From Methylotenera sp. (GTDB lineage Bacteria > Pseudomonadota > Gammaproteobacteria > Burkholderiales > Methylophilaceae), in NCBI GenBank assembly GCA_005777825.1, contig SXLB01000073.1:24658-88657 (forward strand): DNA of 64,000 nucleotides, read 5' to 3'. The notes under the pieces were generated by a model, which worked only from the letters and a program-made list of their open reading frames with translations, ran no database searches and was not told where the DNA came from. The position numbers and the translations under genes are program-made. Positions 19,792 to 28,369 of the stretch are shown here, in pieces; position 1 is the first letter of the stretch, and each line of letters starts with the position of its first letter.

Positions 19792-20096
19792 TGGTCGGTT
19801 TATCCCATTACCTAATTCTTGGTGCCTTGCTGTTTGCCATCAGTGTGGTTGGTATCTTTTTAAATCGTAAAAACGTCATCATTTTATTGATGGCCATAGA
19901 GCTGATGCTGTTAGCGGTGAACCTCAACTTTATCGCTTTCTCGCATTACATGAACGACATCGCTGGGCAAGTGTTCGTGTTTTTTATTTTGACCGTAGCC
20001 GCTGCTGAATCGGCCATAGGCTTGGCTATCTTAGTGGTGCTGTTTAGAAACTTACGCACCATTAATGTTGACGATTTAAATCGCTTAAAAGGGTAA
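19791..20096 (+). CDS. nuoK: NADH-quinone oxidoreductase subunit K
   Basis: 101-residue membrane subunit with three helices and the two conserved intramembrane Glu residues of the proton path ([13 protein letters not shown], Glu about residue 36, and [11 protein letters not shown], Glu about residue 72). Start codon overlaps the nuoJ stop. Confidence 0.96.
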   Translation: MVGLSHYLILGALLFAISVVGIFLNRKNVIILLMAIELMLLAVNLNFIAFSHYMNDIAGQVFVFFILTVAAAESAIGLAILVVLFRNLRTINVDDLNRLKG

Positions 20097-20103
20097 GTTC
20101 AGA

Positions 20104-22131
20104 ATGACCATGCAACAGATTTACTTAGCGATACCGATACTGCCTTTATTAGCTGCTGCCGTGGTGGGCCTATTTAGCAAATTCCTGCCCAGAGCGGCCG
20201 CGCATGCATTAACCATCTTGGGTGTGGCTTTATCATTTGCCTTGTCTCTTTATGTGCTCAACCATGCTATGCACAGTGCGCCGTATAACGAAACGGTGTA
20301 TTCCTGGTTAAAAACCGGTAACCTTAGTTTTGAAATTGGCTTTTTGATCGATAATTTGTCGGCCATGATGATGGTGGTGGTGACCTTTGTTTCCCTCATG
20401 GTGCACATCTACACCGTGGGTTACATGGCTGAAGACCCAGGTTACGCGCGCTTTTTTAGCTACATCTCGCTGTTCACCTTTGCCATGTTAATGCTGGTCA
20501 TGAGCAATAACTTCATGCAGCTGTTCTTTGGTTGGGAAGCGGTGGGCTTGGTTTCCTATTTACTCATTGGTTTCTGGTACACACGACCAACCGCCATCTA
20601 CGCCAACCTAAAAGCCTTCCTGGTTAACCGGGTAGGGGATTTTGGTTTTCTATTAGGCATAGGCTTGGTCCTCATGCATTTCGGCAGTTTGGATTACGCG
20701 TCGGTGTTCTCGCTGGCCCCACAAATGGCCGACGTGCAAATCAATTTAATTGGCAGCAGTGCTTGGTCCTTGCTGACCGTCACCTGCATATTGCTGTTTA
20801 TTGGCGCCATGGGTAAGTCGGCGCAAGTGCCGCTGCATGTATGGTTACCCGATTCCATGGAAGGCCCGACGCCTATCTCGGCATTAATTCATGCGGCGAC
20901 CATGGTCACTGCGGGTATTTTCATGGTGGCCAGAATGTCGCCACTGTTTGAGTTTTCGTCCACTGCGCTATCTTTCATTATTGTTATCGGCAGCATCACG
21001 GCCTTGTTTATGGGCTTTTTGGGCATCATACAAAACGACATTAAACGGGTGGTGGCGTATTCCACGCTCTCGCAATTAGGCTACATGACCGTAGCGCTTG
21101 GCGCGTCGGCTTATTCCGTGGCCATCTTCCACTTAATGACGCACGCCTTCTTTAAAGCCTTGCTGTTCTTGGGGGCGGGTGCCGTCATCATGGGCATGCA
21201 CCACGATCAAGACATACGCAATATGGGTAACTTGAAAAAATACATGCCGGTGACGTGGATCACGTCTTTAATCGGTTCATTGGCCCTAATTGGTACACCG
21301 TTTTTTGCCGGTTTCTATTCTAAAGACAGCATCATAGAAGCCGTGCATGCATCGACCATACCTGGCAGTGGCTTTGCCTATTTTGCCGTGTTGGCCGGGG
21401 TGTTTGTTACGGCTTTTTATAGTTTCCGTATGTATTTCTTGGTGTTTCATGGTGCGGAAAAATGGCGCATTACGCATCACGATGCCGAGCACGACGCCCA
21501 TCACGATGACCATGACCACCATCATGGTCTGGCACCCACAGACGATCCGCATGAACCGGGTTGGGTGATCAAGTTGCCTTTAATCCTCTTGGCCATTCCC
21601 TCTGTTTGGATAGGCTATGTGGCCATAGAACCTATGCTATACGGCGACTTCTTCAATGGCGTCATAGTCGTAGACCATGCTGCGCACCCGGCCATGCAAG
21701 CCATGACTCACCATTGGCATAGCACCATGCACAATGCTGCTGGCATGGCCATACACGGCTTGCTTAGTGTGCCGTTTGCCTTGGCCGCCTCCGGCGTGCT
21801 ATTAGCCTGGTTCTTCTATACGCAGCGTCCAGACATACCGGCTAGCATACAAAGCAAGTTAAGCTGGCTTAACCACGCGTTGGAAAACAAGTACGGGTTT
21901 GATGCGTTTAATGACAAAGTCTTTGCTGCCGGCTCGCGTTTGCTAGGTCATAAACTATGGCAAATTGGGGACGTGACCATCATCGATGGTGCCCTGGTCA
22001 ATGGCACAGCCAATCTGATTGGTAAGGCGGCGGCTGTCGTGCGTAAGTTGCAAACGGGGCTGATTTACCACTACGCATTCGCCATGATCATAGGCGTGTT
22101 TTTAATGCTTACTTTCTTCACTAAAGTTTAA
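20104..22131 (+). CDS. nuoL: NADH-quinone oxidoreductase subunit L (antiporter-like)
   Basis: Distal proton-pumping subunit, 675 residues with about sixteen helices. Conserved antiporter motifs include FFGWEAVGLVSYLLIGFW (Glu near residue 146), MGKSAQVPLHVWLPDSMEGPTPISALIHAATMV and the long C-terminal lateral helix region. A hydrophilic loop at about residues 457-485 is packed with His and Asp (many HD/HH pairs) and looks metal-binding; it lies outside the conserved core. Confidence 0.96.
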   Translation: MTMQQIYLAIPILPLLAAAVVGLFSKFLPRAAAHALTILGVALSFALSLYVLNHAMHSAPYNETVYSWLKTGNLSFEIGFLIDNLSAMMMVVVTFVSLMVHIYTVGYMAEDPGYARFFSYISLFTFAMLMLVMSNNFMQLFFGWEAVGLVSYLLIGFWYTRPTAIYANLKAFLVNRVGDFGFLLGIGLVLMHFGSLDYASVFSLAPQMADVQINLIGSSAWSLLTVTCILLFIGAMGKSAQVPLHVWLPDSMEGPTPISALIHAATMVTAGIFMVARMSPLFEFSSTALSFIIVIGSITALFMGFLGIIQNDIKRVVAYSTLSQLGYMTVALGASAYSVAIFHLMTHAFFKALLFLGAGAVIMGMHHDQDIRNMGNLKKYMPVTWITSLIGSLALIGTPFFAGFYSKDSIIEAVHASTIPGSGFAYFAVLAGVFVTAFYSFRMYFLVFHGAEKWRITHHDAEHDAHHDDHDHHHGLAPTDDPHEPGWVIKLPLILLAIPSVWIGYVAIEPMLYGDFFNGVIVVDHAAHPAMQAMTHHWHSTMHNAAGMAIHGLLSVPFALAASGVLLAWFFYTQRPDIPASIQSKLSWLNHALENKYGFDAFNDKVFAAGSRLLGHKLWQIGDVTIIDGALVNGTANLIGKAAAVVRKLQTGLIYHYAFAMIIGVFLMLTFFTKV

Positions 22132-22134
22132 ACA

Positions 22135-23646
22135 ATGCTAAATTATTTCTACCATCATCTCTTGAGTTTTGCGATTTGGTTGCCGGTAGTGGCCGGGGTA
22201 GTGGTGCTTGCAAGCGCCAACGAAAACAAAGCTAACACCACCCGTTGGATAGCCTTGCTTGGCGGCTTGCTCAGCTTTTTGGTGACCATTCCGCTTTACA
22301 CTCAATTTAATTTTGCGGATGGCGGCCTGCAATTTCAAGAAGGCTTTAGCTGGATACCGGCCTTTAACATCAACTACCATTTAGGGGCCGACGGCTTAGC
22401 TGTGCCCTTAATTTTGCTCACCAGCTTCACCACGCTGATAGTGATTATTGCCGCCTGGGAAGTGATAGAAAAGCGCGTGGCGCAATACATGGCTTGTTTC
22501 TTGATTATGAGCGGCTTAATGATAGGGGTGTTCAGCGCGCTGGATGCCATACTCTATTACGTATTCTGGGAAGCGATGCTCATCCCCATGTTCTTGGTGA
22601 TTGGCATTTGGGGTGGCCCTAACCGCGTTTACGCCACGGTTAAATTCTTCCTCTATACCTTGCTCGGTTCACTCTTGATGTTGGTGGCCTTTATCTATTT
22701 GTATTTAAATACCGGTAGCTTTGAAATTGCCGATTTCTACCGTTTTCCTATGCCATTGCAAGTGCAGATTTTAGTGTTCTTGGCTTTCTTTGTGGCCTTT
22801 GCCGTCAAAATTCCCATGTGGCCAGTGCACACCTGGTTGCCTGATGCCCACGTGGAAGCGCCGACAGGCGGTTCCGTGGTGTTGGCGGCGATTGCCCTGA
22901 AACTAGGTGGTTACAGTTTTCTGCGTTTCGCCATGCCCATCGCACCAGATGCGGCACACCATTTAACGCCTTACATGATCAGCTTGTCTTTAATTGCCAT
23001 TGTTTACATTGCCTTGGTGGCCTTGGTGCAAAAAGACATGAAAAAGTTGATTGCCTATTCATCCATCTCACACATGGGTTTCGTGACATTGGGCTTTTTC
23101 TTGTTTAACAACATAGGCCTAGAAGGCGCGATTGTGCAGATGCTTTCGCACGGTTTTATCTCAGCGGCGATGTTCTTGTGCGTGGGCGTCTTATACGACC
23201 GTGTGCACAGCAGGCAAATTGAAGCTTACGGTGGCGTGGCTAATACCATGCCAGCGTTTGCTGCCTTTGCCGTGTTCTTCGCCATGGCCAATACCGGTCT
23301 GCCCGGTACCTCGGGTTTTGTGGGGGAGTTCATGGTGATATTGGGCGCCATACAAATTAATTTTTGGTATGCATTCTTGGCCGCTTTCACCCTGATATTC
23401 GGTGCGGCGTATACCCTTTGGATGGTGAAGCGGGTATTTTATGGGGCGGTGGCTAACGATCAGGTAGCAGCCTTAAGCGATTTAAATAAACGTGAATTTT
23501 TCATCTTGGCTACATTGGCTGTATTGGTGTTGGCTCTTGGCGTATACCCGCAAGCGGTTACCGACATGACCAATGCCACGGTGAATGAACTTCTTACTCA
23601 TTTCGCACAAAGCAAGCTGCCTACCAGCCTGCCAGCAGGTTTATAA
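22135..23646 (+). CDS. nuoM: NADH-quinone oxidoreductase subunit M (antiporter-like)
   Basis: Proton-pumping membrane subunit, 503 residues, about fourteen helices. Motifs LYYVFWEAMLIPMFLVIG (Glu about residue 144), AVKIPMWPVHTWLPDAHVEAP with the conserved Lys, and SSISHMGFVTLG are clear. It starts 3 bp after nuoL. Confidence 0.96.
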   Translation: MLNYFYHHLLSFAIWLPVVAGVVVLASANENKANTTRWIALLGGLLSFLVTIPLYTQFNFADGGLQFQEGFSWIPAFNINYHLGADGLAVPLILLTSFTTLIVIIAAWEVIEKRVAQYMACFLIMSGLMIGVFSALDAILYYVFWEAMLIPMFLVIGIWGGPNRVYATVKFFLYTLLGSLLMLVAFIYLYLNTGSFEIADFYRFPMPLQVQILVFLAFFVAFAVKIPMWPVHTWLPDAHVEAPTGGSVVLAAIALKLGGYSFLRFAMPIAPDAAHHLTPYMISLSLIAIVYIALVALVQKDMKKLIAYSSISHMGFVTLGFFLFNNIGLEGAIVQMLSHGFISAAMFLCVGVLYDRVHSRQIEAYGGVANTMPAFAAFAVFFAMANTGLPGTSGFVGEFMVILGAIQINFWYAFLAAFTLIFGAAYTLWMVKRVFYGAVANDQVAALSDLNKREFFILATLAVLVLALGVYPQAVTDMTNATVNELLTHFAQSKLPTSLPAGL

Positions 23647-23649
23647 GTT

Positions 23650-25098
23650 ATGGAAACGATACGTTACGACCTCATTACCGCCTTGCCTGAGCTGATTGTG
23701 CTGTGCATGGCCATGGTGATTTTATTGACTGACTTGTTCATCTCACCAGCCAGACGCATGGTGATATACAGCATGGCGCAGTTGACCTTATTGGCCGCCG
23801 CTTACTTTAGTTTTTCTAGCCATGCACCGAGTGTCAGCACCGCATTTAGCGGAGCGTTTATCGACGACGCGATGGCGGATGTGCTGAAGCTCATGATGTA
23901 CCTTGGTACCTCGTTTATTTTCGTATACAGCAGGCAATACCTGCAGCATCGCGGCATGTTCCGTGGCGAGTTTTACGCCTTGGTCTTGTTCTCATTATTG
24001 GGCATGATGATCATGGTGTCAGGTCAAAGCATGCTAACGCTGTACGTGGGTTTAGAACTGCTGTCCCTTAGCTTGTATGCCTTGGTGGCGATGGACCGAG
24101 ATAACGCTAAGGCCACTGAAGCCGCCATGAAGTATTTTGTCTTGGGTGCCCTGGCGTCGGGTATGCTGTTGTACGGCATGAGCATGGTGTATGGCATGAC
24201 CGGCAGCTTGAACTTGGCTGAAATTAATATGGCTTTAATGTCGGGCGCTAAGATCCATGCCGTCATGATATTAGGCTTGGTCTTTATCGTTGCTGGCTTG
24301 GCCTTTAAATTGGGTGCCGTGCCTTTCCAAATGTGGGTGCCGGATGTCTATGAAGGCTCACCTACTGCCGTGACCATGTTAATCAGTTCGGTGCCTAAGT
24401 TAGCCGCCTTTGCCTTCGTTATTCGGATGTTGGTGCAGGCTTTGCCAACGCTAGCGGTCGATTGGCAGCAAATGCTGATGATCATGGCGGTGCTGTCCAT
24501 ACTGATAGGTAACATCACGGCCATTGCGCAAACCAATCTAAAGCGTATGTTGGCTTACTCGACTATTTCACATATCGGTTTTGTCTTATACGGTTTAATG
24601 AGCGCGACCATGAACGGCTTTATTTTTGCCATGTTCTACGTGGTCAGCTATGTGCTGATGACGCTAGCCGGTTTCGGGATTATTTTACTGCTGTCACGCC
24701 CAGGCTTTGAAGCCGACAAGCTCGATGACCTTAAAGGCCTCAATCAACGCAGCCCATGGCACGCTTTTTTGATGTTGATTGTGATGTTCAGCATGGCCGG
24801 TGTGCCACCTACATTGGGCTTCTATGCAAAGTTTAGCGTATTGCAAGCGGCCTTGGCAGCGGGCTATATTTGGTTGGTGGTGTTCGCCGTGTTAATGGCC
24901 GTGATAGGAGCGTTTTATTACCTACGCGTCATCAAGTTGATGTATTTTGATGACCCCTTGGATACGCATGCCATCAGCGCGCCCATGGACACACGCGTCG
25001 TGTTGGGCTTCAATGCCTTGGCTTTATTGGTGATAGGGTTGATGCCAGAAAAGCTTATGGAGATCTGCATTTACGCCATCACCAGCAGCTTGAGTTAA
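23650..25098 (+). CDS. nuoN: NADH-quinone oxidoreductase subunit N (antiporter-like)
   Basis: Third antiporter-like subunit, 482 residues. LYVGLELLSLSLYALVA contains the conserved intramembrane Glu, FKLGAVPFQMWVPDVYEGSP the conserved Lys, and AYSTISHIGFVLYG the helix 9 motif. It ends the nuo operon; a Nudix gene starts 31 bp downstream and may be co-transcribed, since no terminator hairpin was found in between. Confidence 0.96.
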   Translation: METIRYDLITALPELIVLCMAMVILLTDLFISPARRMVIYSMAQLTLLAAAYFSFSSHAPSVSTAFSGAFIDDAMADVLKLMMYLGTSFIFVYSRQYLQHRGMFRGEFYALVLFSLLGMMIMVSGQSMLTLYVGLELLSLSLYALVAMDRDNAKATEAAMKYFVLGALASGMLLYGMSMVYGMTGSLNLAEINMALMSGAKIHAVMILGLVFIVAGLAFKLGAVPFQMWVPDVYEGSPTAVTMLISSVPKLAAFAFVIRMLVQALPTLAVDWQQMLMIMAVLSILIGNITAIAQTNLKRMLAYSTISHIGFVLYGLMSATMNGFIFAMFYVVSYVLMTLAGFGIILLLSRPGFEADKLDDLKGLNQRSPWHAFLMLIVMFSMAGVPPTLGFYAKFSVLQAALAAGYIWLVVFAVLMAVIGAFYYLRVIKLMYFDDPLDTHAISAPMDTRVVLGFNALALLVIGLMPEKLMEICIYAITSSLS

Positions 25099-25129
25099 AC
25101 GACTCATTTGATACGCTAGCCCGTCAACC

Positions 25130-25705
25130 ATGCTCACCACGCTTAATGACCTGACGGAAAGCTGCATCACTACTGAAACCATACGTAGCGGTGGCATGTT
25201 AACCCTAAAGGTAGACCAAGTGGCGTTGCCTAGCGGCCGCACCGGCCAGCGCGAATACGTGGTTCACCCAGGCGCGTCGGTAGTCGTCGCGCTATTGCCA
25301 AACGGCCATGTCTTGCTGGAAAAACAATTCCGCTACCCCTTGCATCAAGTCTTTATAGAATTGCCGGCCGGTAAAATCGATGCATCGGAACCGCCTTTGC
25401 TAACGGCGCAGCGCGAGCTGTTGGAAGAAACCGGTTACAGCGCAAAAGAATGGGTGGCATTGGGTAGGCAACACCCTTGCATAGGTTATTCAGACGAAGT
25501 CATCCATATGTATTTGGCCGTAGGTTTAATGGCGGGCCAGCACAAGCGTGACGAAGACGAGGCGTTGGAACTGTTCGATCTGAGTTTATCCGATTGCCTA
25601 GGCTTAATAAAAAGCGGTCAAATTAGCGACGGCAAAACCATGCTGGCTTTGTTTATGGCGGAGCGGTATCTGGCCGAGCACCCGCATTTATTAGCCGCTG
25701 GCTAA
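25130..25705 (+). CDS. Nudix hydrolase, ADP-ribose pyrophosphatase type
   Basis: 191 residues. The Nudix box fits the Gx5Ex7REUxEExGU pattern exactly (G-KIDAS-E-7 residues-RELLEETGY, about residues 82-104). The LPAGKID stretch just before the box and an N-terminal GGMLTLKVDQVALPSG strand pair are typical of NudF-like ADP-ribose pyrophosphatases, which clear free ADP-ribose to AMP and ribose 5-phosphate. The substrate is inferred from subfamily features only. Confidence 0.87.
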   Translation: MLTTLNDLTESCITTETIRSGGMLTLKVDQVALPSGRTGQREYVVHPGASVVVALLPNGHVLLEKQFRYPLHQVFIELPAGKIDASEPPLLTAQRELLEETGYSAKEWVALGRQHPCIGYSDEVIHMYLAVGLMAGQHKRDEDEALELFDLSLSDCLGLIKSGQISDGKTMLALFMAERYLAEHPHLLAAG

Positions 25706-25718
25706 AACAGAGGCGCCC

Positions 25719-26576
25719 TTGGCTAAGATACTCATAGTCGGTTGCGGTGATTTAGGCTTGGCCATAGCCGATCTTTTAGCTAATAAGCACGCGGTATTTG
25801 GTTTAAGGCGGCAGTCACAAGGCCGGTCATTACAGGGTCAGTCATCTAATTTCAGCATGTTGCAAGGCGATGTCACCGACCCAGCCAGCCTGCAAATTTT
25901 GCATGCGCTCAAACCCGAATTGATTCTTTATTGCGTGGCTGCGGATGCGCAAACCGATGCGGCCTATCAGGCGCAATATGTAATGGGCTTAGCTAATGTG
26001 TTGGCAACTCAGCGGGAAAACACGGCATTGCGCCATGTGTTTTTTGTTTCCAGCACGCGCGTCTATGGTCAAGATGCAGGCGAGTGCTTAGACGATGCTA
26101 CACCGGCTAGTCCGGTGGATTTTGGTGGGCAGCGTTTGTTGGAAGCGGAGCAATTGTTAAAAAGCCTGGCATGCCCAGCCACGGCTTTGCGTTTGTCTGG
26201 GATCTACGGCCCAGGCCGTCTACGCATGATTAATTTGGCTAAAAACCAAACCTGGCCTATGCAAAACACGTGGAGTAATCGTATACACCGTGACGACGCA
26301 GCGGCCTTTACGGTTTATTTGATGGAGCAAGTGTTGGCTGCTAAGGCTGTCTTAGCATGCTACATAGTCAGTGATGCTACTCCCGTTTCGCTTTATACGG
26401 TTTTGGCTTGGTTGGCCGAGCAATTGCAGTTAACCAAGCCGGAAAATTGGCAGCAAGTTGCTAAATCGGGCAAGCGTCTTAGCAGCCGGTTGATGCAGGC
26501 TAGTGGTTATAAATTACGCTACCCAAATTACCAAGCCGGTTATCAAACCTTGTTGCATGATCAGCCCCAGGAATGA
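25719..26576 (+). CDS. NAD(P)-binding SDR-family protein (YeeZ-like epimerase/dehydratase)
   Basis: 285-residue extended-SDR protein. It starts at TTG 25719 behind a GAGG ribosome binding site; the first residues AKILIVGCGDLGLAIADLL contain the GxGxxG dinucleotide-binding motif. FVSSTRVYGQ supplies the Ser and Tyr of the SDR active site, although the usual YxxxK is not obvious (a Gln-Arg-Leu-Leu-Glu-Ala stretch follows), so activity is uncertain. LSGIYGPGR and NRIHRDDAA are family motifs. Function unknown; relatives are annotated as NAD-dependent epimerases. Confidence 0.75.
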   Translation: MAKILIVGCGDLGLAIADLLANKHAVFGLRRQSQGRSLQGQSSNFSMLQGDVTDPASLQILHALKPELILYCVAADAQTDAAYQAQYVMGLANVLATQRENTALRHVFFVSSTRVYGQDAGECLDDATPASPVDFGGQRLLEAEQLLKSLACPATALRLSGIYGPGRLRMINLAKNQTWPMQNTWSNRIHRDDAAAFTVYLMEQVLAAKAVLACYIVSDATPVSLYTVLAWLAEQLQLTKPENWQQVAKSGKRLSSRLMQASGYKLRYPNYQAGYQTLLHDQPQE

Positions 26577-26618
26577 GGCTTATGCGCTTGCATGTTTGCC
26601 AATAGCCATCTAGAAGGT

Positions 26619-26647
26619 TTGCGCCCAAGGCCACAATCAGCTAAAAT
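26619..26647 (+). promoter_or_regulatory. Putative promoter of tRNA-Val
   Basis: TTGCGC (26619-26624), 17-bp spacer, TAAAAT (26642-26647), 64 bp before the tRNA. The -10 is followed by a GC-rich stretch (CGCGCTC) like a stringent-type discriminator, common before stable RNA genes. Confidence 0.5.
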
Positions 26648-26710
26648 CGCGCTCTGTTTGAATTTAAGCCAAATGGTTGCTTTAAGCGCTTAAAAAAACC
26701 TAAAAAACAC

Positions 26711-26787
26711 AGGCGGTTAGCTCAGTTGGTTAGAGCGCTTGGTCGACATCCAAGAGGTCAGCAGTTCGAGTCTGCTACTGCCTACCA
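26711..26787 (+). tRNA. tRNA-Val (anticodon GAC)
   Basis: 77-nt cloverleaf. The acceptor stem AGGCGGT/ACTGCCT has one G-T pair; D arm GCTC/GAGC; anticodon stem CTTGG/CCAAG with loop TCGACAT (anticodon GAC at 26745-26747, reads GUC/GUU valine codons); T arm AGCAG/CTGCT with TTCGAGT; encoded CCA. Its 3' end is the attachment site of the element that follows. Confidence 0.96.
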
Positions 26788-26788
26788 G
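26774..26788 (+). repeat. attL core (tRNA 3' end copy)
   Basis: GCTACTGCCTACCAG spans the T-arm end, acceptor strand and CCA of tRNA-Val. The same letters, minus CCT, occur at 36102-36113. In tRNA-targeted integration the element supplies an intact tRNA 3' end on the integrase side and displaces the original one to the far end. Confidence 0.6.
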
Positions 26789-26820
26789 TAACATGTTTTA
26801 AGTAGTCCTAAGTAGTCCAC

Positions 26821-26846
26821 AAAACCAGCCTAAGTGCTGGTTTTTT
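26821..26846 (+). terminator. Terminator after tRNA-Val
   Basis: AAAACCAGC (26821-26829) pairs with GCTGGTTTT (26836-26844) around a six-base loop and continues into Ts. It lies inside the element, just before the arm-like repeats, and would insulate the integrase gene from tRNA transcription. A 10-bp near-perfect direct repeat (AAGTAGTCCT, AAGTAGTCCA, 26800-26819) sits just upstream. Confidence 0.8.
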
Positions 26847-26896
26847 AATGACTATTTGTCTTGTATCGTCCAAAGAGTTGCTATCACAGCCTAAAT

Positions 26897-26948
26897 AATT
26901 TACAGTATAATTTACGGTATTTTGAAAATACCGTATTTAAAATACCGT
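26897..26948. repeat. Left-end arm-like repeats upstream of the integrase
   Basis: Two tandem 12-mers, AATTTACAGTAT (26897-26908) and AATTTACGGTAT (26909-26920), are followed by two inverted copies of the core: AAAATACCGT at 26925-26934 and again at 26939-26948. The first inverted copy makes a hairpin-like palindrome with ACGGTATTTT (26914-26923). The array ends 25 bp before the integrase start. It could be integrase arm-type sites, an Xis/AlpA operator, or both. Confidence 0.6.
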
Positions 26949-26973
26949 AAATTGTCGATTGTGAGGTTGCCTA

Positions 26974-28194
26974 ATGGCTTTAACCGATATTGCAGTGAAA
27001 AGTAGCAAGCCTAAAGAAAAGGCTTACAAGCTAAGTGATGGCAACGGCTTGTATTTATTTGTCAGTCCAGCAGGTGGTAAATTATGGCGATATGACTATG
27101 CCTTTAATGGCACACGAAAAACGCTTGCGCTTGGTAAATATCCTCTTATGACTTTGTTAGAGGCGCGTGAGGCGCACTTGCAGGCGCGTAAAGGCATAGC
27201 GGCTGGCAGAGACCCTGGCGATTTGAAAAAGCAAACCAAAGCCGATAGCGCAATTAATAATGCCAATACTTTTGAAGTGTGGGCTATTCAATGGCTGGCA
27301 CATTGGCGGGTAGGTAAAAGTCCACGCCATGCCGATATTATTAGCAAACGATTAACGGCTAATGTACTGCCTGTTTTAGGCGCGATGCCAATACTAGATA
27401 TTACAGCGGTTGATATTGCTAATGTAATGCGTGGCATAGCAGGGCGTGGCGCTTTAGATGTTGCTACAAGCGCTTACCAAACCATTAGCCAAATATTCCG
27501 CTATGCGATTGCTAACGATGCAACCGCACGGATTGCCCGCAACCCTGCAACCGATATTAAGCCTAGTGATATTGTTCAATCGCGCCCTGTGGTAAATCAA
27601 GCCCGTGTCGATATTAAAGAGCTACCTGTTTTATTGCGGGCGATTGATACCAGCGAAACAAGAGCGGTGACACGCATTGCCATTAAGTTAATGGCTTTAA
27701 CTTTTGTGCGTACTAGCGAGCTGATAGGCGCAGAATGGCACGAAATAGACTTAGAAGCTAAACAATGGCGCATTACAGCCGAGCGCATGAAAATGAAAAC
27801 ACCGCATATTGTGCCATTGGCACAGCAAGCGGTTGAATTGCTAACAACACTTAAAGACATAACAGGCTGGAGTACGTTTTTATTCCCACACCAGCACGAC
27901 CCTAAAAAAACCATGAGTAACAATACCATTTTGCAAGCCCTTAAGCGCATGGGCTATCAAGGCAAAATGACTGGCCACGGCTTTAGGGGTATTGCCAGCA
28001 CGGGGTTGCATGAGCAAGGTTACGCGCATGAACATATCGAGCTACAGCTTGCCCATGCGCCCCGCAATGCAGTAAGTGCGGCTTACAATCATGCGCTATA
28101 TTTACATCCACGCACGGTGATGATGCAGCAATGGGCGGATTATTTAGATGAACTCAAAGCCGGTGCAAAAATAATAGAATTTAAAAAGGCGTAA
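26974..28194 (+). CDS. int: P4-type tyrosine recombinase (integrase)
   Basis: 406-residue site-specific recombinase. It has an N-terminal DUF4102-type arm-binding domain (KLSDGNGLYLFVSPAGGKLW and the TLALGKYPLMTLLEAR motif, residues 1-85), a SAM-like core-binding domain, and a C-terminal catalytic domain. Catalytic residues are seen as Arg in TFVRTSELIGAEW, the HIVPL segment, HGFR (His and Arg), a His in LAHAPRNAV and Tyr in AAYNHALY. Such integrases of the P4 group target tRNA 3' ends, which fits its place 186 bp after tRNA-Val. All key residues are present, so it should be active. Confidence 0.95.
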   Translation: MALTDIAVKSSKPKEKAYKLSDGNGLYLFVSPAGGKLWRYDYAFNGTRKTLALGKYPLMTLLEAREAHLQARKGIAAGRDPGDLKKQTKADSAINNANTFEVWAIQWLAHWRVGKSPRHADIISKRLTANVLPVLGAMPILDITAVDIANVMRGIAGRGALDVATSAYQTISQIFRYAIANDATARIARNPATDIKPSDIVQSRPVVNQARVDIKELPVLLRAIDTSETRAVTRIAIKLMALTFVRTSELIGAEWHEIDLEAKQWRITAERMKMKTPHIVPLAQQAVELLTTLKDITGWSTFLFPHQHDPKKTMSNNTILQALKRMGYQGKMTGHGFRGIASTGLHEQGYAHEHIELQLAHAPRNAVSAAYNHALYLHPRTVMMQQWADYLDELKAGAKIIEFKKA

Positions 28195-28259
28195 GGGTAA
28201 AAGCTTGGGCAATTGAACTGAAGCCTTATTTAGTACAAATAATGTAGTAAACCTTAAAA

Positions 28260-28289
28260 TTGAAGGCACCGTGTTAATAATGGTAAGAT
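28260..28289 (+). promoter_or_regulatory. Putative promoter of the surface-protein gene
   Basis: TTGAAG (28260-28265), 18-bp spacer, TAAGAT (28284-28289); each hexamer matches the sigma70 consensus at four positions. It would start transcription about 75 bp before the ATG at 28370. Confidence 0.35.
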
Positions 28290-28345
28290 AGCAAAAAATT
28301 TTTGTAAAAAAACAATAGGCGTGAAAACCCCAAGCAAACTATTAC

Positions 28346-28365
28346 AGCACAGCACAGCACAGCGC
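28346..28365 (+). repeat. Pentanucleotide AGCAC tandem repeat before the surface-protein start
   Basis: Three perfect AGCAC units plus a degenerate AGCGC end 4 bp before the ATG at 28370, exactly where a ribosome binding site would be; no Shine-Dalgarno sequence is visible there. A GTG at 28321 with a TAGG-like site opens a frame through the repeat that ends at 28377. It is out of frame with the gene, but one additional 5-bp unit would bring it in frame. Confidence 0.5.
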
Positions 28366-28369
28366 GCCT

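Noticed and set aside
26800-26819. AAGTAGTCC direct repeat as the integration core site
   Set aside because: No matching copy was found at the right end; the tRNA-end string fits better as the core.
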